Origin: Blastopirellula sp. J2-11
GTDB taxonomy: Bacteria > Planctomycetota > Planctomycetia > Pirellulales > Pirellulaceae
Direction of reading: 5' to 3'
Assembly: GCF_024584705.1 (NCBI RefSeq)
Contig: NZ_CP097384.1
Location: 4,588,001-4,652,000, forward strand
Length of the DNA stretch: 64,000 nt
Position numbers and translations under genes: made by a program. Below are positions 1-9,550 of the stretch, piece by piece (position 1 is the first letter of the stretch; the number at the start of each line of letters is the position of its first letter). The notes below the pieces were generated by a model. The model was not told where the DNA came from, made no database searches, and saw only the letters and a program-made list of their open reading frames with translations.

Positions 1-2920
1 CCACTTCCGATCCCTCTTTCCATAAAACCAAACGGTCGATTGACCCGTTCTGGATTCCTCCTTCGACCGCGATCGCGAAGGTCTGCTCTTGGCGAACTTC
101 TGCGATCGCGTCGGCGGCGACAAACTTCGGCCGCGGCGCCGTCTGGCGATTTAGCAACTGCCGCAGATGAGGTTGCTCGATCGTCTTGCGGAAGCGAGAA
201 AGCAAATGATCGATATTCAACGCATCGCCCACAATCGCCCGGGCGATCTCGCGAAACCGCGTCTCATTCAGCTCAAAGTCGTTCAGCCACGCTATCCGCT
301 CTAGCCAGGCATGCGTCACCGAGCCAAACAGGCGACCTGTCGAATCGGTCGTATGCAATAGGTTGGCGACTTTCAAACGCGGGCCCCCTTCCATCTTCGA
401 CGGAGAGAGGGTCTCGCCGCGCTGCGCCTTCGCCGGAGCCATCGCGATTGGCAAACGCCGCGCTACCGCAGGCATGCGATGCAAGCGTGGAGTATCGGCC
501 GCTGAAAGATGGGCGAACCACGCAGCGTCCCCCATCGCGAACACAACGTCATTGCCTTGCGGTTGACGCTTGACCTCCAATGCTTCGGTCAATAGCCCAG
601 CCATCGTGCGCGGCGTCTTCTTTTCACGGGCCGAGGGAGGCTTGATCATCACATGCATCGCATGCACCGCGCGAGTAATCGCCACATACAAGACGCACAG
701 CTCTTCGACCGCTTGCTGCGAACTGGCGCTGGTAAACATCTGTTGCAAGCGGGGAGGCAACACCTTTTGCACATCTTTGTTGGCGTAGCGAACAATCCCG
801 GTGACCGGCGCGAGCGGCGCCGCCCGCTCGATGACAAAATTAGGCGAACGACCGGGGAATTCATGATCTAAATCCAACAGCACCACCACATCAAACTGCA
901 GCCCCTTCGCTTGATGGATCGTCATCACGCGTACAGCCGACGCCTGAGGATCGGCGACGCGCTGCGTCTCGACAAACTCCACAAAATCGCTCGTCCGCAG
1001 CGTCGCTTTCGGCTGATAGGCATGCGCCATTCGAACCAACTGTTCGATGCGCCGGCGCTCGCGTGAATTGCCGATTTCGACCAGCACCTGCGACCAGCGG
1101 CGGAGCATCGCACCATAGCCCAAAACCAGCAGATCACTCCGCAGCGTCTGCGCTAGTTCCGATCCCTTTTGTGACCCAATGTGCGGCGTCAGTCCGATAA
1201 TGGGCGCCAAAGGGCTGTTCTGCACATGGAACCGGGCGACCGTATCGGCCGGATGATCGATCCATTGCAGCAGCGACATCATCAATTGAACCGACGCCGA
1301 ATCGGTCAGCGTCCCCCCTCCTTCTTCGCTGGCGGTTACGCCGCGCTGGCGAAGTTCAAAGATCATCTTCCGGACGGCGGAGTTCGTACGGACCAAGACG
1401 CCGACTTCGCTCCCCGGCGAATCTTCTAAACTGCGGCAAACGCGCTCGGCGGCCGCGACAAACAGCATCTCGTCGGATGGGTCGCCGTCTTCATCGTACC
1501 GCGCGGTTTCGACGCTGACATAGCCCGGCAAACTGGTTTTGGCGGTCGAGTGATCGGCGAACATCGTCTGCCAACGTTTGACTCCGTCTTCAAACCGATC
1601 GAGCGACGGATGCCGATGCAGATTCCGCGCGACCAGATTCACAAAGTCGATCACCACCGGTGACGAGCGAAAACTGACAGCAAGTTCGGCTTCGTCCAGC
1701 TCACCCAGTTCCGCGACCACTTCCTCAAAAATCTCGGCCACGCCGCCACGCCAACCATAGATCGCCTGCTTCACGTCACCAACGCAAAAGAAGCTGCCTA
1801 GCGGCTGCGCAGTCACGCGCCGCGCAACGGGGCGCAACACGCTCCATTGGGCTGGCGACGTATCTTGAAACTCATCCAGCAGCAAATGGTTGATATGGCC
1901 ATCCAGTCGATAAGCGACATGGGTGGGCGAATTGGCGTCGGCTTGTCGCGAGAGAAAGCGGGTGACGTCGTCAAAACGGTAGGCCTGCGACTGGAACTTC
2001 AGCCGGCGATAGATCGCGTCAAATCGGTCGAGCAGTTGAAAGGCGCCTTCGGTCTGACGGACCAGCAAATTGTATGGCTCACAAGCGGCGGCGGATATCA
2101 AAGTTTGATAGGCGCGAGCGACATCGGCCGGGATCTCGGCGCGGTAGTACGAGAGGTCATCGTCGATGACCTTTTTCGCCAATCCTTTTTCCAGAAACCC
2201 GCCGAAGTCGCCTTCATCAAAGCGGGCCAGATCTTCATTGCGGGCCTTCGTCATCCGCTTGTCGAGCGGCGCTTCAAGCAGCAACTTTTTCGCCGCGGCG
2301 ATCTCTTGTTCTTGCGGCGGCTTGCGGGGCTTCAGCGCCGTCCAAACGGCGGCCGGGGTTTCCTGAAAGAGGCCGTAGAATTGGCTGGCCGCGTCCAACA
2401 TCAACTGACTGACGCCGCGGGTCGTCTCACCTTTGCTCATCAAGTGGACGATCTCCAGGACCAGCGCCGCTTCGTTCTCGCGCAGCAGTTCTTCGATCGC
2501 ATTGATTCGCAGTTCCGAGTCATCCACTTCATCGGCGATCGACCACCCCGGCGGAAAGCCCATTTCAAAACTGAAACACTGGGCGACCTGAATGAAAAAG
2601 CTGTCGAGCGTTTGCACGCGCAGGCGATGCAGTTGCCGCGTCAGTTCACGCAAGGTCGCAACGCACGCGGCTGGAGTGACCGGCGCCGCTTCGATGAAGC
2701 TGTTCAACTCGACCAGTTTTTGCGGATCGCGGGCCGCTTCGGCCAAACGAATCATAATGCGATCCAGGATTTCGCCGGCCGCTTTGCGCGTAAAGGTGGT
2801 CGCTAAGATTTCAGCCGGAGCGTCGCCGGAGGCCAATACGCCGAGAAAGCGATTGGAAAGTTGAAACGTTTTTCCCGATCCGGCCGAGGCGCGAATCAAG
2901 CGATGCTGGAATGGTCTCAT
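1..2920 (-). CDS. addA: AddA-like UvrD-family helicase/nuclease (3' end beyond the window)
   Basis: This open frame runs leftward off the window, giving at least 973 codons. It encodes an SF1A (UvrD/RecB-type) helicase, the ATP-driven subunit of an AddAB double-strand-break resection enzyme. Visible motifs are a Walker A (ASAGSGKT, about residues 11-18), a DEFQDTS Walker B near residue 348, a GDVKQAIYGWRGG helicase motif soon after, and a YVAITRA motif VI near residue 743. At the window edge it reads NGSIDRLVLW, the beginning of the C-terminal PD-(D/E)XK nuclease domain seen in AddA; its catalytic lysine lies outside. The ATG overlaps the stop of the upstream AddB-like gene by four bases (ATGA), so the two are probably translationally coupled. 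The family is recognised from motifs; the exact subfamily (AddA rather than another RecB-like protein) is inferred from the pairing. Confidence 0.9.
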   Translation of the reverse strand, partial: MRPFQHRLIRASAGSGKTFQLSNRFLGVLASGDAPAEILATTFTRKAAGEILDRIMIRLAEAARDPQKLVELNSFIEAAPVTPAACVATLRELTRQLHRLRVQTLDSFFIQVAQCFSFEMGFPPGWSIADEVDDSELRINAIEELLRENEAALVLEIVHLMSKGETTRGVSQLMLDAASQFYGLFQETPAAVWTALKPRKPPQEQEIAAAKKLLLEAPLDKRMTKARNEDLARFDEGDFGGFLEKGLAKKVIDDDLSYYRAEIPADVARAYQTLISAAACEPYNLLVRQTEGAFQLLDRFDAIYRRLKFQSQAYRFDDVTRFLSRQADANSPTHVAYRLDGHINHLLLDEFQDTSPAQWSVLRPVARRVTAQPLGSFFCVGDVKQAIYGWRGGVAEIFEEVVAELGELDEAELAVSFRSSPVVIDFVNLVARNLHRHPSLDRFEDGVKRWQTMFADHSTAKTSLPGYVSVETARYDEDGDPSDEMLFVAAAERVCRSLEDSPGSEVGVLVRTNSAVRKMIFELRQRGVTASEEGGGTLTDSASVQLMMSLLQWIDHPADTVARFHVQNSPLAPIIGLTPHIGSQKGSELAQTLRSDLLVLGYGAMLRRWSQVLVEIGNSRERRRIEQLVRMAHAYQPKATLRTSDFVEFVETQRVADPQASAVRVMTIHQAKGLQFDVVVLLDLDHEFPGRSPNFVIERAAPLAPVTGIVRYANKDVQKVLPPRLQQMFTSASSQQAVEELCVLYVAITRAVHAMHVMIKPPSAREKKTPRTMAGLLTEALEVKRQPQGNDVVFAMGDAAWFAHLSAADTPRLHRMPAVARRLPIAMAPAKAQRGETLSPSKMEGGPRLKVANLLHTTDSTGRLFGSVTHAWLERIAWLNDFELNETRFREIARAIVGDALNIDHLLSRFRKTIEQPHLRQLLNRQTAPRPKFVAADAIAEVRQEQTFAIAVEGGIQNGSIDRLVLWKEGSEV

Positions 2921-5745
2921 CGGGTGATCTCCTCCGCGGCGGCCAACAACTCGGCAGGCGGAGACCAACGTCCTAACACGCCGTCCTGGCAAATTCGGGA
3001 ATAGTCGTCGTTTTGCCCGCGAATATCGGCCGGCGGCCAGAACTCGCCGCGGCGGATCTTTCGTACGACATCCACAATCACCTCTTCGGCCTGATCAAAA
3101 TCGGCGTCTTCCCATCCGGCGGCGCGATACTTTACATCTTCGCGTTTCGCTGGCAGCGTAAAGTAACCGACCTCGACATGCGGACCGATCCCCAACTCGC
3201 GGGCAATCATCCGATAGAAAGGCAACTGCACGTTGAACCACTCACGCTCTTCAAATTTGCCTTTGTGGTGATCGGTCTCCGGCTTCTTCGCGGTGTCAGA
3301 CGTTTTGTAATCGACGACCGCCCAACTGTTGGTGTCGGGGTGATGATCGATCCGGTCGATGCGGCCCTTTAAACGAACCGGAACATCGTCGACGATTAGA
3401 AGCGGCTCATGCTGGGCGTTGTCGGTTTCGGTTCGCACGATCTTCCAGCCCTCACCGGCGCGGCGTGCCTGAGTTGTCGCAAACCATTGCAAACGCAGCC
3501 GCAGTTGTTCAACTTGGATTCGTACCGCCGGCAAGACGCGCGCTCCAAATTTCTCGCGCACCAGTTCGCTGAGCGCCTGCTGCAAGAATTCGCGGATGGC
3601 CCCCTCGTCGACGGAGTTGCGAAGCTCGCTTCTTCCAAACGCTTCGAGCGAATCATGCGCCAGATTGCCAAACTGGGCGGCGTCCAACTCGCGAGCACTG
3701 TCCGAATACGATCGCAGCCGCAAGATTTTTTCGAGATAGTAACGATAGGGACAATACAAATAGCGGCGAATATCGCTGGCCGTAATCTTGTCGACGGGAT
3801 AAGGCCCCGGCGCAGGCAGCGGGATTCCGATCGCTTGCCCCAACAGTTCGGTCTCGCCTGACTGGAATTCGACCGCCCGGTTGTGGATCGCCTCGGGGGC
3901 GCCAAACATCCGCTCGACCGCAACCGGCAGCGCCGTGTCATCGCAACCAAATAGTAAGCGACTAGGCGCTAAGGGATCGCCTGCGGAAGTTCGCTTGGCG
4001 ACGATCACATCGAGATCGCGGCGGCTGTTCATCAACAATTCGAAGGCATAGGCGTCACGCGCCAAACGCCGCGAATTATCTTCGATCCCCAGTCGTTCCC
4101 GCAGCGAATTGGGCAAGAAGAGATCACCGTTGGCGGAACTCGGCGTCAGACCATCATTGAAACTGGTCAAGATCAGCGCCGGCGCGTCTCCGAGCGGCAA
4201 TTCGAGCCAACCAAGCAGTTCGATTACGCCATCACGCGGCTCTTCCGGAATCAAATCAGCGCGAAGCAAACGTAGCAGAATATCGATCGCTTCACTGGCC
4301 GACAGCAGCGGTTGCAATGTATCGGGAATTTCTTCCCAGGTCGCGAGCGCATTTTGAATCGCTTCGATCGGTAAATAGATCGAGCGGTAATCATCGCTCC
4401 CCGGCGTCAGCTCGCGCTGGCCATAGATCGACTGCAATAGCTCGTTAATCGGCTGCCGCCAATCGACCAAGGGACATATCGGTTGCGTCAACGGCATCGC
4501 GATGCGATCCATCTGCGTCATCAAATCGGCGATCGTCTCCCCTTCTAACTCGGTCGCATCGAGCGCATCACGCAGGTGCTCACCGAAGAACATGTCCAGC
4601 GTTTCGAGCGGGTCGCGATCAGCTTCGATCAATCGCCAAACGTCCGGATGACGCAGCGCTTCGGCCAAGGTGGCGAAACTGCGGCGTCGCAAATAATCGG
4701 AGAATGTTCGCAACAAACGGCAGGGAAGCGCATCAACGACCGCCGTGCCGGGACCAAAGCGGCTGTCGAGCTGATGCGCGGCCAGGCGTTGTTTTAATTC
4801 AGGGACCAGCGCCTCGTCCGGTACGCCGATCATCACTTCTTCCGGCGCGTAGCGTCCGGCGAAGTTCGCCAGACACGCGACCGCTTGCTCGGACTGATCA
4901 GCGGGACCTTCGACCAGATAGACGCGACTGGGATCAACCACTGCGCGGCGATCTGACCAGGCTTCCGATCGCAGGCAACCATGCGCGTCAAACGAATCCG
5001 CCAACTCTTCTGGAGCGGCGATCAGGGCCGAAATCTCGGCGCCGTGCGAAGCCGCCTGATCGAGCATCGACCGCAACGTTTGATTCAAGTCGACGGCGCC
5101 GATTAGCACGAGCTTCCGATCACAACGACATTCGTCGTATTGCAGCGCAAACAGTCGAGCCGTCTCTTTGTCCCAGACGCCGACCCGATCCAGTCGCGCC
5201 AGATAATCTTGCTGCAGCTGCGCGAGCGTTCGCCAACGCTCGAGCTCGGCGAATCCCGGAATCTCTTTAGCGCGCTCGGCGACACCGGCGAAGTCGAGCT
5301 TTTCACTCGCCAGCTCGCGATGCGTTTTGCGAATGATTTCGCCATACTCGCGCCATTGCGGCAGATCGTCGGTCGCCGGCGGAAAGGGAATGAGATGTTT
5401 CAGTTGCTGCGTCGCGAACAGCCGCAACGTTTCGGCCCACGCCAACTGTTGCGTCAACTGACTGGCGAAGGGACGCTTTTGTTCGTACAGAAGCTCCGGC
5501 GTTTGCCCTACGCCGCAAAGCATGGGGGGAACAAGCGAAGCCTCCTGAGCTTCGGCCCGCTCTACCAACAGATCGCGCAGGCGACGTCCCGCTTGGGCCC
5601 CAGGCAGAATCAACGCGTACTGACTTAGATCGAGCAAAGGCCCATCGCGATGCGCCCGCGAAATCAGATGATCGGCCGCCGAAATCAGCGCAGGGCGATC
5701 CCAGCCAAGAAAATATCGCGCTAAGTCGGTTGGTCGTCCTGACAT
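2917..5745 (-). CDS. addB: AddB-like PD-(D/E)XK nuclease
   Basis: A 942-residue protein encoded immediately upstream of the AddA-like gene and overlapping it by ATGA. The last third is a RecB-like PD-(D/E)XK nuclease: the entry motif ITASDIRRYLYCPYRYYLEK lies near residue 665, and the catalytic core (SWAVVDYKTSD) lies near residue 830. The N-terminal part resembles an inactivated helicase, as in AddB: where a Walker A would sit it reads LPGAQAGRRLRDLL, lacking the GKT signature, so ATP hydrolysis here is doubtful. Only single cysteines are seen in the nuclease region (YLYCPYR, SRICQDG), so a full four-cysteine iron-sulphur cluster like that of Bacillus AddB is not evident. Expected role: processing of double-strand ends for RecA loading, with the downstream AddA partner. 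Confidence 0.85.
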   Translation of the reverse strand: MSGRPTDLARYFLGWDRPALISAADHLISRAHRDGPLLDLSQYALILPGAQAGRRLRDLLVERAEAQEASLVPPMLCGVGQTPELLYEQKRPFASQLTQQLAWAETLRLFATQQLKHLIPFPPATDDLPQWREYGEIIRKTHRELASEKLDFAGVAERAKEIPGFAELERWRTLAQLQQDYLARLDRVGVWDKETARLFALQYDECRCDRKLVLIGAVDLNQTLRSMLDQAASHGAEISALIAAPEELADSFDAHGCLRSEAWSDRRAVVDPSRVYLVEGPADQSEQAVACLANFAGRYAPEEVMIGVPDEALVPELKQRLAAHQLDSRFGPGTAVVDALPCRLLRTFSDYLRRRSFATLAEALRHPDVWRLIEADRDPLETLDMFFGEHLRDALDATELEGETIADLMTQMDRIAMPLTQPICPLVDWRQPINELLQSIYGQRELTPGSDDYRSIYLPIEAIQNALATWEEIPDTLQPLLSASEAIDILLRLLRADLIPEEPRDGVIELLGWLELPLGDAPALILTSFNDGLTPSSANGDLFLPNSLRERLGIEDNSRRLARDAYAFELLMNSRRDLDVIVAKRTSAGDPLAPSRLLFGCDDTALPVAVERMFGAPEAIHNRAVEFQSGETELLGQAIGIPLPAPGPYPVDKITASDIRRYLYCPYRYYLEKILRLRSYSDSARELDAAQFGNLAHDSLEAFGRSELRNSVDEGAIREFLQQALSELVREKFGARVLPAVRIQVEQLRLRLQWFATTQARRAGEGWKIVRTETDNAQHEPLLIVDDVPVRLKGRIDRIDHHPDTNSWAVVDYKTSDTAKKPETDHHKGKFEEREWFNVQLPFYRMIARELGIGPHVEVGYFTLPAKREDVKYRAAGWEDADFDQAEEVIVDVVRKIRRGEFWPPADIRGQNDDYSRICQDGVLGRWSPPAELLAAAEEITR

Positions 5746-5880
5746 GGCTCGCCTTTGCTCTGAAAACGCTCAAGATACCCGCGCCGGGCGAGAGGGAAAA
5801 GCCGCGGGTGCTTTTCCCAAGTGGTCGAGCGTAGCGCCAGCAAGTGACACGTCTGGTCACGCGCGAGAAGAAATTTGGAC

Positions 5881-5945
5881 GAACGAAAAAGGGGGCCAGA
5901 CCCCAATTTTGCAGCAAAACTGGGGTCTGGCCCCCTTTTTCGTTC
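5881..5945. repeat. Long near-perfect palindrome (REP-like element / terminator)
   Basis: Two 32-nt arms (5881-5912 and 5914-5945) are reverse complements with one difference. The core of each arm is GGGGGCCAGACCCC flanked by an A-run, so the right arm ends in a T-run after GC pairs. It lies just after the glycosyltransferase stop and before the AddB-like gene, and would act as a rho-independent terminator for the leftward glycosyltransferase gene. Such GGGGYCAGACCCC palindromes are also typical of REP elements mobilised by Y1 transposases; that identity is inference. Confidence 0.75.
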
Positions 5946-5951
5946 CGACTA

Positions 5952-7148
5952 TTAGCGGACTAATTCGTCGTAGACAGCGGCGGTTCCGGCGGCCATGCTG
6001 CGGTCGGAAAAAGAGTCGTATTGTCGCTGGATCGCCGCTTGGCGAAGCGCCGACCAGTTGATTTCTCCGGAAACGACCGCCAAGATTTTTTTTGTCAGAT
6101 CGTCTGCGTCGCCTGGCACGGCGAGCAAACCGTCGACTTCCGGCTGGATCGCCTCGCAAACGCCTTCAACGTCGGAAGCGATCACCGGCACGCCGGCCGC
6201 CATCGCTTCGAGCACGACCATCGGCAACCCTTCGCCGAACAGGCTCGGCAACACAAACAGGTCCATCTCGAAGAGCTCGCGATTGACCTCTTGAGTGAAG
6301 CCAACCCAATCGATCGCATCTTGGAGTTTTAATTGGTCGACCAGTCGCCGGATCTCACTTTCATACTCGAGCGTCTCGAAAGGACCTACCGCACGCAAAC
6401 GGACCGCATATCCTTGGCTGCGCAGATTGGCCAGCGCTTGCAACAAGACTTCGATTCCCTTGCGCGGGCGATAAAGCGCGACGCAGCCCAACGTCCAAGC
6501 GCCAGCGGGAATCTCGTGTAGGGGAACTTCGGCGAGCGGCGGCACGCCGTTGTGAACCACGCGAACTTTGTTGGCGGCGACTTTCAGTTGCGCCATGTGT
6601 CGGCTCAAACTGTGAGAAACCGTGATCAGGCGATCTGCCCTGGCCATCGCCATCGATTCAACTTGCTGATTCACCCAGTTGTTGAAGCGGCGCGTCGAGT
6701 CGCGCGAAGTGGGACTATGCACGTGGTAGACGAACTTCGTTTCGCTTGAGCGGACGGCCAACATGGCCAATAACGCCGTTCGCGGCGTGTGGGCATGGAC
6801 AATCTCGTACCCTTCGTCGCGAATGAGTCGCGCAACGTCACGAGCCCGCCAGAGATCAAAACGATGTCGCATCGCCAGATCAAAGACCTGGCTTGCTTCG
6901 GCCTGTCGCGACGTGAGGAACTTGCCCGGTTTGACGCAAGCAAAATCGGCATGATAGCCAAACTCCGGCAGGCGAAGTCCCAGCAAGTCCTGCACGCGCT
7001 CGGCGCCGGAATAGTGCTCTCCGTTGATCAGATGCAGCACTTTCACCGTGCGAACTTCGGCTGCGTGCGCAGTAGTCGCCGGCGGCACGGCGCTCGAATA
7101 GGCGCCGGTCAGGTTGTCAGCAGCATGCGAAGAAAGCGGGCCGTCCAT
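5952..7148 (-). CDS. Glycosyltransferase family 4 (GT-B) protein
   Basis: A GT-B fold glycosyltransferase of about 398 residues, expected to move a sugar from a nucleotide-sugar donor to a cytoplasmic acceptor such as a surface glycan. The N-terminal domain starts KVLHLINGEHYSGAERV, a typical GT4 opening that binds the acceptor. The C-terminal donor domain contains LGCVALYRPRKGIEVLLQA and the motif GEGLPMVVLEAMAAGVPVIA, whose acidic residues contact the donor nucleotide. The frame stays open to a TTG at 7256, but the extra 36 residues are basic and unlike the family, so the ATG at 7148 is preferred. No signal peptide is seen. It lies behind the Nramp-like gene on the same strand. Substrate cannot be deduced. 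Confidence 0.85.
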   Translation of the reverse strand: MDGPLSSHAADNLTGAYSSAVPPATTAHAAEVRTVKVLHLINGEHYSGAERVQDLLGLRLPEFGYHADFACVKPGKFLTSRQAEASQVFDLAMRHRFDLWRARDVARLIRDEGYEIVHAHTPRTALLAMLAVRSSETKFVYHVHSPTSRDSTRRFNNWVNQQVESMAMARADRLITVSHSLSRHMAQLKVAANKVRVVHNGVPPLAEVPLHEIPAGAWTLGCVALYRPRKGIEVLLQALANLRSQGYAVRLRAVGPFETLEYESEIRRLVDQLKLQDAIDWVGFTQEVNRELFEMDLFVLPSLFGEGLPMVVLEAMAAGVPVIASDVEGVCEAIQPEVDGLLAVPGDADDLTKKILAVVSGEINWSALRQAAIQRQYDSFSDRSMAAGTAAVYDELVR

Positions 7149-7262
7149 CAGCGAGAATCCGAAGGAAGTTATCAGTCCGCTGAAATATAGAACTCTGGCG
7201 GCGCATCGCCCGGCGATTCTCGCGATTCTCCGGTTATAACGATTATCGGGGAGCAAGTTAGA

Positions 7263-9020
7263 CTATTGCCACAACCCCATCAGGCTACGGACCAGTTCCG
7301 GCGCTTTGGCGTAAGCCAGATATCCGCCGGCGACCAACATGCCAATCGCCGAGAGCCAGAGGCAAACATCCCACGCAACTCCGGGCGCAATCCGTTTATC
7401 ACAGCGGTAGTAGCGGAAGTAAAGCGCCGCCGCCGACAGCATCGGCAACATGATCGCCTGCATCATGCCGCTGAAGATCACCAAAATAGTCGGGTGGGGA
7501 TAGACGATGTAAATCACCACGCACAGCAGCGGGAAAAAGCCGCACAAAAACTTGACTCCGCCGCGATAGGTCGCGTCCCCTTGTCCGAGCAGGCCAAAGA
7601 TCTGCAGGCCATCGGCGTTGACGCGAGCATGACATGCGTTCGCTACGAAGAACGTTGAGTAGAGCACCGCAAACGCGCCGAACAAAAAGAGGGGAGGCGC
7701 ATAGGCGCCGAAAACCGGTTCATACATCACGCTCAGCGAGCGGATCATCTCCGAGCTTTCCGGAATCAATTTAATCCGCCCCAAGATCGCGGCGCCCAGC
7801 AAATAGAACGCGATGGTCGCGAACGTATAGACGATCATCGAACACCATGCGTCGCAGCACATGACCCGCATCCAGCCAGCGGCGCGCTGTCCCCACTCGG
7901 GCGAATCATCGCGCGGCCCGACAAATCTTGCGTATCCTTTTTCAAGGCACCAGTAGGGATAAGCGATCAACTCCGTCGCGCCGACGCCGATAATGCCAAA
8001 CGTCGCCAGCGCGGTCATGAGCGGCGAGACGCCGATCGCTTCGTTGGCCGGCGTAAAGCGGAAACTAAGCCCCCGCAGGAACTCTTGCGGAGTCACCGCC
8101 CAATCGGGATTGAGTTGCAGCGCCAGCAGATTGCCAACCGTCACCAGCGTAAAAGATGCGACCAGCACGGTCGAAATCGTTTCAATAAAGCGGTAGCGTC
8201 CGACCAGCAACAGAATTGCGGTCACACCGCCCAAGACAGCCGCCCAGATTTCGTCGTCGATCGGTTCGACGTTTTTTTGAATCGCTTTCAGTTCGTCTTT
8301 GCTCTTGGTCAATTCCGTCAGCAATGTCGCGGCTTCGGCGCTATCTGGCTTATAGTTCAGCAACTCTTTATTGGCGGATTGAATCGAACGACGCAGCGCG
8401 AGATAGTGGGCGCCTTGCTCGTCCAGATCTCCTTCCAACTGAGCCAGAATCGTCTGCTGACCCGCTTCTTCTTCTGGGTCGTCGCGATCTGCGGCCCGCG
8501 TGATCAAGGTTTCGGTAACGCGAATCCGCGTTTGCAGATCGCCAAATTCGTTGTAGTACCGTCCCTTTTCGGTCAGTGGAAGTCCCATTTGCAACGCTTG
8601 GCCGACGCCGCCGACAATGCCGCCCAACTGAGCGATGCTCGCGGCGGTCATGACAAACCAATAGATCATCAACCAGTTGACCCGTGCCGGCGTCACCAAC
8701 CGGTACGAGATCGCCGGCCCCGGGACTTCGTTCATGCCGTACAGCGCGGTGTTGCCGCTAAAGATGGTGTAGCGGCCAAACTCTACCTGCACAAAGACTT
8801 TGATCACGCAGCCGATCATGATCAGCCAGAGCAGCCAGAATCCGGCTTCGGCGCCTGCCTTGGTGGTTGCGATCAACTCGCCAGATCCAACGATCGATCC
8901 AGCCACGATCAGACCCGGCCCAATCCGCCGCAAGATAGCGACATAGGAAGTGGGGGGCGTTTCAATACGGAGCAAGTCCTCTTCCAATTGTGAAGAGGAA
9001 TCAGCAGGCGAGGTACTCAA
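7263..9020 (-). CDS. Divergent Nramp-family membrane transporter with a soluble insert
   Basis: A 585-residue polytopic membrane protein. The first transmembrane segment reads GPGLIVAGSIVGSGELIATT, aligning with the start of Nramp transporters, but the metal-binding DPGN motif is absent. The TM6 region reads GVGATELIAYPYWCLEKGY, so the MPH motif is also replaced. About residues 160-260 form a soluble, charged segment rich in Glu, Gln and Leu, likely helical or coiled-coil, between early transmembrane helices; classical Nramp proteins lack it. The likely role is ion or metal transport across the cytoplasmic membrane, but loss of both signature motifs makes substrate prediction unsafe. The start is a TTG at 9020; no in-frame ATG lies close by. 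Confidence 0.75.
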   Translation of the reverse strand: MSTSPADSSSQLEEDLLRIETPPTSYVAILRRIGPGLIVAGSIVGSGELIATTKAGAEAGFWLLWLIMIGCVIKVFVQVEFGRYTIFSGNTALYGMNEVPGPAISYRLVTPARVNWLMIYWFVMTAASIAQLGGIVGGVGQALQMGLPLTEKGRYYNEFGDLQTRIRVTETLITRAADRDDPEEEAGQQTILAQLEGDLDEQGAHYLALRRSIQSANKELLNYKPDSAEAATLLTELTKSKDELKAIQKNVEPIDDEIWAAVLGGVTAILLLVGRYRFIETISTVLVASFTLVTVGNLLALQLNPDWAVTPQEFLRGLSFRFTPANEAIGVSPLMTALATFGIIGVGATELIAYPYWCLEKGYARFVGPRDDSPEWGQRAAGWMRVMCCDAWCSMIVYTFATIAFYLLGAAILGRIKLIPESSEMIRSLSVMYEPVFGAYAPPLFLFGAFAVLYSTFFVANACHARVNADGLQIFGLLGQGDATYRGGVKFLCGFFPLLCVVIYIVYPHPTILVIFSGMMQAIMLPMLSAAALYFRYYRCDKRIAPGVAWDVCLWLSAIGMLVAGGYLAYAKAPELVRSLMGLWQ

Positions 9021-9149
9021 GCGGGGGCTAACTTCAGAAGGCGCGTTTCAAGAGGTGACCACCACGCGCAAAGATTTGCGGCGGTTGCGAACCTACGAGA
9101 CTAACGCATGGGCCCCACTTTGGGAAGAATAAAATGCTGCACTGCCCGC

Positions 9150-9404
9150 TTAAGGAAGCGAACTTCCCACTTCATAATACTCGTCGTCGATCATCAGCTC
9201 AGAATCGACCGTTTCGAGCACTGTGGTCGTTTCACTGCTGCTGCTGTACGAGACAGGGCTGAACGCCGAGCCGGCTCGATGTCCGTAGGCGTGGGATTCG
9301 TCGTAGACAGCGTAGCAATAGTCGTTGGGATGAGCGCACATCGTGCACCCAAATCCGGCGCTAATCGATGACGCGGCCATCAGGATGGCGAGCAATTTTT
9401 TCAT
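9150..9404 (-). CDS. Small exported lipoprotein-like protein
   Basis: An 84-residue protein starting at the ATG at 9404 (the frame continues to 9425 upstream). The N-terminus is a signal peptide (MKKLLAILMAASSISAGFG) followed directly by a cysteine, which fits a lipobox. The mature part begins CTMCAHPNDYCYAVYDE and ends in an acidic tail. Short secreted proteins with this Cys/Tyr-rich opening are common in planctomycetes and have no known function. It lies alone, leftward, between the transporter gene and a HAD-fold gene. Confidence 0.65.
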   Translation of the reverse strand: MKKLLAILMAASSISAGFGCTMCAHPNDYCYAVYDESHAYGHRAGSAFSPVSYSSSSETTTVLETVDSELMIDDEYYEVGSSLP

Positions 9405-9550
9405 TGCGTTACTTCCACGAATCAAAACTGGCGAACAGGACGCAATCGCAAGGCGCCCTTACCAATTCGATCGGCAGTTTCCGATTGTGGAAATTAGAGA
9501 ACTTATTCCGGTTGTACCGATTTCTCGGAATAAACGGTGCGTCGCCCCCC

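Noticed and set aside
1847-2806. A 319-codon frame on the + strand
   Set aside because: It is antisense to the AddA-like helicase, whose motifs are unmistakable in the other strand.
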